A program made the translations under genes and the position numbers. From MA-ANB-1 sp040878225 (GTDB lineage: Bacteria > Actinomycetota > Acidimicrobiia > Spongiisociales > ZC4RG35), in contig JBBDMR010000130.1 of NCBI GenBank assembly GCA_040878225.1, positions 1 through 13,300 on the forward strand: a stretch of DNA of 13,300 nt, read 5' to 3'. The first letter of the stretch is position 1; the number at the start of each line of letters is the position of its first letter. Positions 6,667-13,300 of this stretch are shown piece by piece. Under the pieces are notes generated by a model. It worked only from the letters and a program-made list of their open reading frames with translations. It was not told the DNA's origin and did not search any database.

Positions 6667-7056
6667 ATGTCCGAGCTGAATGTCCTCGGCGGAGAGCTCG
6701 AGGTTTGCAGCACCGACCCCCTGACCGGTTTCTACCGTGATGGAACCTGTCAGACCGGCCCCGAAGACATCGGCCTACATACCGTGTGCGCCGTCGTTAC
6801 CTCCGAATTCCTCGAGCACCAGCGCCGGATCGGCAACGACCTCACCACCCCTATGCCTCAGTTCATGTTTCCCGGACTGAGTCCCGGCGACCGCTGGTGT
6901 GTGACTGCCCGTAACTGGTTGCGTGCCCATCATGACGGCGTGGCGGCGCCGGTGGTGCTCGCCTCCACCCACCTCGGGACGCTGGAAGTAATCCCTCTGG
7001 ATGTCCTCCAGGAGTATGCGGTGGACGTACCGACCGATCCGAGAGCTCTCGACTGA
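6667..7056 (+). CDS. DUF2237 family protein
   Basis: A 129-residue cytoplasmic protein matching the DUF2237 family along its whole length: NVLGGELEVCSTDPLTG (5-21), FYRDGTCQTGPEDIGLHTVCA (22-42), FLEHQRRIGNDLTTP (48-62) and FPGLSPGDRWCV (68-79). Four cysteines at 14, 28, 41 and 78 are present, three of them in the strongly conserved N-terminal half, which hints at metal or thiol chemistry (inference). The family has no established function that I know of. The start is the ATG 7 bases after the lysozyme-like gene's stop; reading upstream in frame runs into that gene in another frame, so a longer start is unlikely. No Shine-Dalgarno is visible, so translation may depend on the gene before it. 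Confidence 0.9.
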   Translation: MSELNVLGGELEVCSTDPLTGFYRDGTCQTGPEDIGLHTVCAVVTSEFLEHQRRIGNDLTTPMPQFMFPGLSPGDRWCVTARNWLRAHHDGVAAPVVLASTHLGTLEVIPLDVLQEYAVDVPTDPRALD

Positions 7057-7167
7057 AGACCCCTGTTTCGACGCGGGACTGGGTCGACGCGCCCCGCGAA
7101 GAACCAATCTGGTTTCTCAAACGTAACCATGGGGTACGACTCGCATCAAAGCGACCTAGGAGATTTC

Positions 7168-8064
7168 ATGCGCAGAATCATCGCAATCGTCGTCGGGGTC
7201 CTCATGGTGGCAAGCCCCGCTGCCGCTTCATCCTTCCCCGAGTCGATCCCCCTACCGATCGGATATCAGCCGGAGGGCGTCGACACCAGAGGTTCGACTG
7301 CATATGCAGGCTCGTTGGCTGACGGCGATGTCGTCACTGTCAACCTCCGCACCGGTGAAGTGGCCCACCTAGTCGACAACGATCCGGCAGACGGCCGCAT
7401 CGCGGTCGGGCTCAAGGTAGACCGCGGGCTCTTGTTTGTCGCCGGTGGCCCCACAGGCATGGCGTTCATTTACGACGCCCGCACCGGAGCTGAAGTCGCC
7501 ACCCTGCAACTGACCGACCCGGCAGCAGGCACGTTCGTAAACGATGTCATCGTATCCGGTGACTCGGCCTGGTTCACCGACTCTTTCCAGCCCCAGCTCT
7601 ACCGGGTGCCGCTGCGAGGCAATTCCGTAGGCGCGCCGCAGACAATCCCGCTTTCCGGGCCGGCTGGCGACTTCGTCGCCGGGTTCAACCTCAACGGCAT
7701 CGAAGCGGCCGGGGGTGAGCTGATCGTGGTGAATAGCTCCAAAGGCGAGCTGTACGCAGTCGGTACCGACGGGACGAGCCGCACCATCGATCTCGGTGGC
7801 GATCTGGTGACTGCCGGAGACGGTCTGCTGCGGATCGGTTCACACCTCTATGTGGTCCGCAACCAGTTGAACCAGGTCGATGTCGTCGAATTGGCGAGAG
7901 ACCTGAATTCGGGTGAGGTGGCCAACACGATCACTTCCGACCTGTTCGACGTGCCGACCACAGTGGCGAAGCACGGCAACCGCCTGGTCCTCGTAAACGC
8001 CCGCTTCGGTGTGCCTGACCCGGCCTCTGCCGAATACAACCTGGTGCAGGTCCCCAACCGCTGA
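7168..8064 (+). CDS. Secreted beta-propeller protein (SMP-30/NHL-like, ScyD/ScyE-type)
   Basis: I start the gene at the ATG at 7168, not the in-frame ATG at 7129, because AGGAG (7158-7162) lies 5 bases upstream and the protein then begins directly with a signal peptide (MRRIIAIVVGVLMVASPAAA, cleavage near Ala20-Ser21). The mature part, about 278 residues, is made of repeated short beta units of the type found in SMP-30/gluconolactonase and NHL propellers, for example GYQPEGVDTRGSTAYAGSLA, GLLFVAGGPTGMAFIYDA and ANTITSDLFDVPTTVAKHGN. Six or seven blades would fit the length. It has no cysteine-rich or membrane-anchor tail, so it should be released or surface-associated. No catalytic site can be assigned. 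Its stop directly abuts the stop of the convergent dnaE2. Confidence 0.85.
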   Translation: MRRIIAIVVGVLMVASPAAASSFPESIPLPIGYQPEGVDTRGSTAYAGSLADGDVVTVNLRTGEVAHLVDNDPADGRIAVGLKVDRGLLFVAGGPTGMAFIYDARTGAEVATLQLTDPAAGTFVNDVIVSGDSAWFTDSFQPQLYRVPLRGNSVGAPQTIPLSGPAGDFVAGFNLNGIEAAGGELIVVNSSKGELYAVGTDGTSRTIDLGGDLVTAGDGLLRIGSHLYVVRNQLNQVDVVELARDLNSGEVANTITSDLFDVPTTVAKHGNRLVLVNARFGVPDPASAEYNLVQVPNR

Positions 8065-11000
8065 TCACCTGAAGTCGCGCGACTTCACGGTCTGGACACC
8101 GATCGGCTCGAAGTTGTGGGCGACGATGTTGGTGACACCGTCGTTGAACTCGAGGCGGCCGTGGATCACCAGGGCCGGACTCTTGCGGACGATCTGACGG
8201 TGCTTCGACCACACGTCGGGGAGCACCACGATGTTGAGCAGGCCTGTCTCGTCTTCGAGGTTGAGGAAATGGACACCTTTGGCGGTGCCCGGGCGCTGGC
8301 GGTGGGTGATGACGCCCGCCACCTTGACCCGGACACCGTGACGTTGCATCTCCAGCGTCTCGGCGGCGGTGAGACAGTCGCCCAACTGGTCGCGGACAAA
8401 GCTCATCGGGTGCCGGGAGGACACCCCGGTCGACCAGAGGTCGGCGCGGTGTGACTCCTCGTCGCTCATCCCGGGAAGCGGCGGTGAGTCGACACCGGGA
8501 GAAAGGGCAAGCCGCTCCGGGTCGATCTCGGACAGAGCCCCGGCAGCCCACATCCCCTCCCTCCGGCCCAGGCCCACCGACTCCAGCGCACCGGCGGCGG
8601 CAAGCCCCTCCAGCGCATCGACATCGAGACCGGTGCGGAAAGCTAGGTCTTCGGGTGAGGAGAAAGGCCCACCGAGGATCCGGGCCGCCTCGACGGTCGT
8701 GATCTCCCGCTCCCCCAGGTTCCTCACGTATCGCAACCCCATCCGCACCGCCACCGCCGGGCGCACCGAGTCGTCGACCGGCCCTCTTCCCCTCCGCCAG
8801 CTCTCGCCGAGATAGGTGACGATGTCGTCGGGGTCGGCTTCGATTGGCTCGATGGTGCAGTCGTGCCAGGAGACGTTGACGTCGGGCCCGTGGACCACAA
8901 CACCGTGACGCTGTGAGTCCTGGACCAGGGAGTTCGGGCTGTAAAAGCCCATTGGCTGGGCGTTGAGCAGGCCAGCGAGAAACTCGGCCGGATAGTGGAA
9001 CCGGAGCCAGACCGACATGTAGACGATGTAGGCGAAACTGACCGAGTGACTCTCGGGAAAGCCGAAGCTGGCGAATCCCTGCAGCTTCTCCCAGATCTCG
9101 TCGGCAGCCGCCCCGCCGACCCCGTTGGCGGCCATCCCGGCGAAGACCTCGTCTTTGAGCCTCGACATCGCAGTCTCGGAGCGTTTGTGAGTCATTGCCT
9201 GGCGGAGCCGGTCCGCCTGGCTCCCGTCGAAGCCGGCACATACCCGGGCCAGCTCCATTAGTTGCTCCTGGAAAATGGGCACCCCGAGCGTCTTCTTCAG
9301 GATCGGTTCGGCAAGCGGATGGGGGTAGCGCACCGGCTCCTCGCCGTTGCGCCGTCGCAGGTAGGGATGAACCGACTGTCCCTGGATCGGTCCGGGACGG
9401 ATCAGTGCCACCTCGATTGCCAGGTCGTAGAAGGTCTTCGGTTTCATCTTAGGCAGGGTGGCCATCTGCGCCCTCGACTCGATCTGGAAGACTCCGACGG
9501 TGTCCGACCTGGTGATCGACCGGTAGAGCGCTGGCTCCTGGGGGATGGTGGCAAGGTCGATGTCGATGCCGTGATGGTCCTCGATGAGGTCGTGGGCGAG
9601 GTGGAGGGCGTTGAGCATCCCCAATCCGAGAAGGTCGAACTTGACCACACCGACGGCCGATGAGTCGTCTTTGTCCCACTGGATGACAGTTCTGCCCTCC
9701 ATCCGCCCCCACTCGAGAGGGACTACGTGCCAGAGTGGCCGGTCGGCGATGACCATTCCCCCGGAGTGGATCCCGAGGTGCCGGGGATACCCGTCGAGAC
9801 GCCAGCAGATGTCGTAGATCATCTCGGCGGTCATCCCCTCGGGGAGTGTGGTGTCCATATGGCGGAGCTGGCCGGGGTCATGGGTGTCCACGAACTGGCT
9901 GAGCCCGTCGACCTGGGCCTGGGTGAACCCGAAGGTCTTGGCCACGTCGCGGAGCACCGACCGGGCCCGGTATGTGATCACATTCGCCACCATCGCCGCC
10001 CGCTCCCGCCCGTACTTGCGATAGCAGTACTGGATCACCTCCTCGCGGCGGTCGGCCTCGAAGTCGACGTCGATGTCGGGGGGCTTGCCCCGCTCCTCGG
10101 AGAGGAACCGCTCGAAGGGAAGGTGGAGACGGATCGGGTCGACACGGGTGAGGCCGATGCACCGGCACACCGCCGAGTCGGCCCCCGATCCCCTGATCTG
10201 GCAGTAGATGTCCTGGCTGCGGGCGAAGTCGATCAGGTCTTTCACCACCAGGAAATAGCCGGCAAACCCGAGCCGGGCGATGATGTCGAGCTCATGGCCG
10301 AGCCTCCGCCTCGCTTCCGGGCTGATCCCGTCATCGGAACCCGGATAGACATCGCGAGCCCCTTCCCAGGTCAGTGCCGTGAGGTATTCCATCTCGTCGC
10401 GGAAATGCCCCGGCATCGGGAAGTCGGGAAGCCGGGGTGCCATCAAGCCCAGGTCGAAGGCAAGCCGCCTCCCCAGCTCGGCGCTCCTCGCCACTGCCCC
10501 GGGATAACGCCGGAACCGGACTTCCATCTCCTCGGCCGTCTTCAGATACCTCTCGTCGGTTGCGGGCCTGAACCCATCTGCCACCACAAGAGGTCGCCGA
10601 CCTCCGATCGCGGCGAGCACCTCGGACAGGTAGGCATCGGAGCGCTGGTGATAGTGGACCTGGTTGGTGGCCACGGTCGACACCGAGAGCCGGGATGCCA
10701 CCTCCCAGAGGAGATCGTTCCTGCCGTCGTCCTCGGGCATGGCGTGGTGCCACATCTCGACGTGGAGCCGGGTGCCGAAGATGTCCTGGAGACGGGATAC
10801 CTCCCTGATCGTCCCCGACAGGTCGCCCCGTGCCGCCGCCCGCGGAACCGCCCCGGCATGACAGCCGGTGAGGGCATGGACATCGGGATCGGCCGCGGCT
10901 TCGGCAAGGTCGTCCCGGGAGTACACCGGATGGTCTTTCTCCCCCCTGAGCTGGGCCCTCGTCACGAAACGGGAAAGGGAGCGGTACCCCGAAGGCGACC

Positions 11001-11385
11001 CGGCGAGCAGCACCAGATGGTCCGACTCGGGGAGATCGATGGGTTTCGTCCCGTGGGCACGGACACTCCTCCCCCGGCGCAACCGCCCCTGTCCTCCCTT
11101 GCTGCGGGTGTACCTGGCCGCATCCCATTCTTCGGCCTTCGCCAGCGGGTCGTCACCATCCACGGCTCCGTCCTCGAACCCCACCTCCACCCCGTAGATG
11201 ACCGGGAGCCCCGTAGCCTGCGCCGCCTGCCAGAACCGGGACACACCGTAGAACCCGTCGTGGTCGGTCACCGCCAGCGCCTCATACCCGAGGTCGACGG
11301 CACGCTCCACCAGATCCTCGGGATGGGACGCTCCATCGAGGAACGAAAAGTTAGTGTGGCAATGGAGCTCCGCGTAACCGGTCAC
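8065..11385 (-). CDS. dnaE2: Error-prone DNA polymerase, DnaE2/ImuC
   Basis: A 1106-residue C-family polymerase alpha subunit that copies damaged DNA during SOS mutagenesis, usually with ImuA' and ImuB. The N-terminal PHP domain is visible (HCHTNFSFLDG 8-18, TDHDGFYG 40-47). The polymerase palm has RGSGADSAV (398-406), the acidic pair in PPDIDVDFE (435-443) and the third aspartate in VKFDLLGLG (Asp584). A fingers/thumb region follows (about 590-810, with GVFQIESRAQM and FASFGFPESHS), then a helix-hairpin-helix region near 880-935 and an OB-fold at about 1018-1095. The length of about 1100 residues and the start directly at the PHP domain fit DnaE2 better than replicative DnaE1. The GTG start has no Shine-Dalgarno and sits just after a -10 box. 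No imuA' or imuB lies in the window, so partners must be elsewhere, as in mycobacteria. Confidence 0.95.
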   Translation of the reverse strand: MTGYAELHCHTNFSFLDGASHPEDLVERAVDLGYEALAVTDHDGFYGVSRFWQAAQATGLPVIYGVEVGFEDGAVDGDDPLAKAEEWDAARYTRSKGGQGRLRRGRSVRAHGTKPIDLPESDHLVLLAGSPSGYRSLSRFVTRAQLRGEKDHPVYSRDDLAEAAADPDVHALTGCHAGAVPRAAARGDLSGTIREVSRLQDIFGTRLHVEMWHHAMPEDDGRNDLLWEVASRLSVSTVATNQVHYHQRSDAYLSEVLAAIGGRRPLVVADGFRPATDERYLKTAEEMEVRFRRYPGAVARSAELGRRLAFDLGLMAPRLPDFPMPGHFRDEMEYLTALTWEGARDVYPGSDDGISPEARRRLGHELDIIARLGFAGYFLVVKDLIDFARSQDIYCQIRGSGADSAVCRCIGLTRVDPIRLHLPFERFLSEERGKPPDIDVDFEADRREEVIQYCYRKYGRERAAMVANVITYRARSVLRDVAKTFGFTQAQVDGLSQFVDTHDPGQLRHMDTTLPEGMTAEMIYDICWRLDGYPRHLGIHSGGMVIADRPLWHVVPLEWGRMEGRTVIQWDKDDSSAVGVVKFDLLGLGMLNALHLAHDLIEDHHGIDIDLATIPQEPALYRSITRSDTVGVFQIESRAQMATLPKMKPKTFYDLAIEVALIRPGPIQGQSVHPYLRRRNGEEPVRYPHPLAEPILKKTLGVPIFQEQLMELARVCAGFDGSQADRLRQAMTHKRSETAMSRLKDEVFAGMAANGVGGAAADEIWEKLQGFASFGFPESHSVSFAYIVYMSVWLRFHYPAEFLAGLLNAQPMGFYSPNSLVQDSQRHGVVVHGPDVNVSWHDCTIEPIEADPDDIVTYLGESWRRGRGPVDDSVRPAVAVRMGLRYVRNLGEREITTVEAARILGGPFSSPEDLAFRTGLDVDALEGLAAAGALESVGLGRREGMWAAGALSEIDPERLALSPGVDSPPLPGMSDEESHRADLWSTGVSSRHPMSFVRDQLGDCLTAAETLEMQRHGVRVKVAGVITHRQRPGTAKGVHFLNLEDETGLLNIVVLPDVWSKHRQIVRKSPALVIHGRLEFNDGVTNIVAHNFEPIGVQTVKSRDFR

Positions 11386-11392
11386 CCGTCAC

Positions 11393-11420
11393 ACTATATC
11401 GAACATATGTTCGATGTGAT
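11393..11420 (-). promoter_or_regulatory. Promoter of dnaE2, leaderless
   Basis: On the minus strand the -10 box TATAGT (11398 to 11393) matches the consensus at five of six bases. It is preceded after 16 bases by ATCACA (11420 to 11415), a four-of-six -35 match. Seven bases separate the -10 box from the GTG start at 11385, so the transcript probably begins at or next to the start codon. The whole spacer is filled by the LexA box. Confidence 0.6.
11399..11414. promoter_or_regulatory. LexA (SOS) box, perfect palindrome
   Basis: TCGAACATATGTTCGA is an exact 16-base palindrome matching the Gram-positive/actinobacterial LexA operator (CGAAC-N4-GTTCG). It lies directly against the dnaE2 -10 box, filling its spacer, so bound LexA would block RNA polymerase. 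It also lies 58 bases upstream of the divergent acyltransferase start, which may or may not respond to it. dnaE2 is a known LexA target in actinobacteria, so site and gene support each other. Confidence 0.92.
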
Positions 11421-11472
11421 CCAGATCTCCTGTTGAGTGCAACGTGCCGCCTGCCGAAGAGGTCGAAGCCAT

Positions 11473-12816
11473 ATGAAGGCAATCCGAAGAACAATGTCCT
11501 CGGCCGAGAAGCTGGCGATTTCGACTCCCCCAACGAGGAATCGCTACGTCGACCTGCTCCGTGCCTTCTCCATCCTGGTCGTCGTCTACGGGCACTGGCT
11601 GATGGCGGCACCCGAGGTGATCGATGGCGAGATCAGGATCGGCCATGCCCTCACCGATATCCCGTGGACGAGGGGCTTGACCTGGGTGCTCCAGGTAATG
11701 CCAATCTTCTTCTTCGTCGGTGGATACTCCAACGCCCTCGGACTGCGCGCCGCTCGGCGCAAAGGCACCGAGTACAGCCAGTGGCTGCGCGACCGTCTCC
11801 GTCGCCTCATCGTTCCGGTCCTGCCGGTCCTCGCTCTCTGGGCGCCGGGGGCATGGCTCGCGGTCACCTCAGGTGTCGACAGTGAGCTGGTCAGGGTCGG
11901 GTCGCAGGCCGCTCTCGTCCCCGTGTGGTTCCTCGCCACCTACGTCGTCGTCGTGGCGATGGCGCCGATCTCGCTCTGGATGTGGGAGAAGATCGGGCTT
12001 GGCGCTTTCCTCGTTTTCGCGATCGCGGCAGCAGCTGTCGACGTGGCCTACATCGGTTACGACATCGACCCGGTTCGCTGGCTGAACTATTTGTTCGTCT
12101 GGAACGCAGTCCACATCCTCGGATACGCCTGGGCCGATGGAAGGGTCCACGGACTGCCCCATCGGGCATCGATCGCCATCGGCGGGTTCATCTCCCTGGC
12201 AGCGCTGATCATCCTCGGCCCGTACCCGGTCTCGATGGTCGGGTTTGCCGGCGAGGCCATCACCAACTCCAACCCGCCCAAGGTCACCCTCGTCGCCCTC
12301 GCCGTCTTCCAATTTGGCCTTGCGATGCTCTTCGAGCGCCCGGCGCGGCGCTGGCTCGACCGGATCAAGGTGTGGACCCGGGTGGTCGCAGTCAACGGCT
12401 CGATCATGACGATCTACCTCTGGCACCTCACCGCGATGGTGGCTGTGGTTGGTGTCCTGCTGTTGTTCGGCGGTATCGGCCTCGGTTTCGAGGTGGGGAC
12501 GTGGCAATGGTGGATCACCCGGCCGTTATGGCTGGCGTTCATGTCACTCGTCCTCCTCCCGTTCATGGTTGCCTTCGGCAAGTTCGAACGGCCCCGCACC
12601 GACAACCGACCGGCCCCTCCGGTGTGGAAGCCTCTGCTGGCGGCCCTGGCGGTTTGCACAGGGCTCGGAATGCTCGCCTCGGGCGGAATCGCCGACGCCG
12701 ACGGTCTCAACGTCGTTGCCCTGATCCTCCCGCTCGCCGGAGTGGTGGCCGGCGGCGTTATCGGAGCCGGCCGCTGGGAGAGAAAACAGCAGGAGACGGA
12801 GAAGACGCCGGTCTAG
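11473..12816 (+). CDS. Acyltransferase 3 family membrane protein
   Basis: An integral membrane O-acyltransferase, likely to acylate a sugar, lipid or wall polymer using acyl groups carried across the membrane. It has 447 residues from the ATG at 11473. The family hallmark is near the N-terminus: RNRYVDLLRAFSILVVVYGHW, with the catalytic histidine in GHW at about residue 41. MPIFFFVGGYSNALG then marks the second region, as in many actinobacterial members. About ten hydrophobic segments follow, including ITNSNPPKVTLVALAVFQFG and the NGSIMTIYLWHLTAM region. The tail is short and charged. A purine-rich GAAGAGG (11456-11462) precedes the chosen ATG by about 10 bases; in-frame GTG at 11437 and ATG at 11494 are alternatives. 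It is divergent from dnaE2. Substrate unknown. Confidence 0.9.
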   Translation: MKAIRRTMSSAEKLAISTPPTRNRYVDLLRAFSILVVVYGHWLMAAPEVIDGEIRIGHALTDIPWTRGLTWVLQVMPIFFFVGGYSNALGLRAARRKGTEYSQWLRDRLRRLIVPVLPVLALWAPGAWLAVTSGVDSELVRVGSQAALVPVWFLATYVVVVAMAPISLWMWEKIGLGAFLVFAIAAAAVDVAYIGYDIDPVRWLNYLFVWNAVHILGYAWADGRVHGLPHRASIAIGGFISLAALIILGPYPVSMVGFAGEAITNSNPPKVTLVALAVFQFGLAMLFERPARRWLDRIKVWTRVVAVNGSIMTIYLWHLTAMVAVVGVLLLFGGIGLGFEVGTWQWWITRPLWLAFMSLVLLPFMVAFGKFERPRTDNRPAPPVWKPLLAALAVCTGLGMLASGGIADADGLNVVALILPLAGVVAGGVIGAGRWERKQQETEKTPV

Positions 12817-12825
12817 CCTCCTACT

Positions 12826-13300
12826 GTGGCGATCACGATTCGAACTGCACAACCCGACGACATCGAGTTGCTCAAAGAGGCGCTCTACATCTCCGTCGTC
12901 TGGGACGCAGATGAACCGTCTAGCCTCGAACAGGTGGTCGGCCACCCCGAGTTACTGCAGTACTGGGAGAACTGGGGAAGGCGCGGAGACCTCGGGGTTG
13001 TCGCCGCACGCGACGGCCACTACCTGGGCGCGGCTTTCGGGCGTTTGTTCACCGAAGACCGGCCCTCGTATGGATTTGTCGACGAGCTGACCCCTGAGGT
13101 GGGGATTGGGATCATCGCCGATGAACGAGGCAAGGGACTGGGTCGGCAGATGATGCTCCAACTGGAAGACCTCTACCGGGAGTTCGGCTCCAGCCGGCTC
13201 AGCCTCAGCGTCAACTTCACCAATCCAGCACGCCACCTCTACGAGTCACTCGGCTATACCGAGGTCGGCCAGGACGAGAACAGCGCGCAGATGGTGAAGG
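12826..13300 (+). CDS. GNAT family N-acetyltransferase (3' end outside window)
   Basis: An open frame from the GTG at 12826 runs off the window with 158 residues seen. The protein starts VAITIRTAQPDDIELLKEAL, the usual beta1-alpha1 of GNAT enzymes. The acetyl-CoA binding motif A is IIADERGKGLGRQMM (R/QxxGxG type, near residue 104), and motif B reads LSVNFTNPARHLYESLGYTEVG. It should transfer an acetyl group from acetyl-CoA to an amine or protein substrate; which one cannot be told. It starts 9 bases after the acyltransferase stop. No Shine-Dalgarno precedes it (the local CCTCC is the wrong sense), so coupling to the upstream gene or a leaderless start is likely; TAGCCT at 12814-12819 has the spacing of a weak -10 box. 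Few residues should be missing, since the last visible ones follow motif B. Confidence 0.9.
   Translation, partial: MAITIRTAQPDDIELLKEALYISVVWDADEPSSLEQVVGHPELLQYWENWGRRGDLGVVAARDGHYLGAAFGRLFTEDRPSYGFVDELTPEVGIGIIADERGKGLGRQMMLQLEDLYREFGSSRLSLSVNFTNPARHLYESLGYTEVGQDENSAQMVK

Noticed and set aside
7072..7098. CGCGGG...CCCGCG inverted repeat before the beta-propeller gene as a terminator
   Set aside because: Six pairs around a 15-base loop with no T-tract is common by chance in such GC-rich DNA.
7931..9241. Open frame of 436 codons on the minus strand in another frame of dnaE2
   Set aside because: Arg/Gly/Pro-rich shadow of the real gene with no family features; it also runs into the 3' end of the beta-propeller gene.
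9727..11436. Long open frame of 569 codons on the plus strand opposite dnaE2
   Set aside because: It mirrors dnaE2 codon bias on the other strand, is rich in His/Pro/Arg/Gly, has no recognisable motif, and dnaE2 is certain by its PHP, PDIDVDF and OB-fold motifs.
11925..12914. Open frame of 329 codons on the plus strand overlapping the acyltransferase
   Set aside because: Arg/Pro/His-rich frame-shifted shadow of a clear acyltransferase 3 gene; it overlaps the real GNAT start as well.
1..13300. CRISPR arrays, tRNA or rRNA genes, insertion sequences, toxin-antitoxin or defence genes
   Set aside because: I scanned gaps and reading frames and saw no spaced repeats, transposase motifs, tRNA-like cloverleaf ends or defence-type domains. 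The gaps are all short (under about 120 bases).

Overview
The window is dense, high-GC bacterial chromosome with no phage, transposon, CRISPR or RNA gene that I can see. Several traits point to Actinomycetota, perhaps an Acidimicrobiia-like lineage (inference): strong GC bias at third codon positions, frequent GTG/TTG starts, a DnaE2-type error-prone polymerase, a LexA box of the TCGAAC-N4-GTTCGA type used in Gram-positive bacteria, apparently leaderless promoters, and an actinobacterial-style ABC exporter and acyltransferase 3 protein. The species cannot be named from this stretch.

Layout. Positions 1-79 hold stacked inverted repeats just past the end of the first gene. From about 4064 down to 80 on the minus strand lie a lipoprotein of unknown function, diaminopimelate decarboxylase (lysA) and a multidrug/lipid-type ABC exporter, closely spaced and possibly co-transcribed. 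From about 4136 a divergent plus-strand group begins: a lipoate ligase/octanoyltransferase-family protein, then a gene overlapping it by one base that encodes a type II 3-dehydroquinate dehydratase (AroQ) fused to an alpha/beta hydrolase. Next come a small membrane-anchored lysozyme/transglycosylase-like protein, a DUF2237 protein and a secreted beta-propeller protein. That group ends abutting, stop codon to stop codon, the convergent minus-strand dnaE2 (8065-11385). Beyond the dnaE2 promoter, with its perfect SOS box, a divergent acyltransferase 3 membrane protein and a GNAT acetyltransferase (cut by the window end) run on the plus strand.

How the genes relate. Most are housekeeping or cell-envelope genes: lysine synthesis from meso-diaminopimelate, the shikimate pathway, lipoylation, export, cell-wall cleavage and acyl transfer. 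The clearest regulatory story is dnaE2: a TATAGT -10 box places transcription at or next to the GTG start, and a perfect 16-base LexA palindrome abuts that -10 box, so the gene should be SOS-induced. The most unusual coding feature is the AroQ-hydrolase fusion, in which both halves keep their catalytic residues. I did not find a convincing new multi-gene defence or mobile system.
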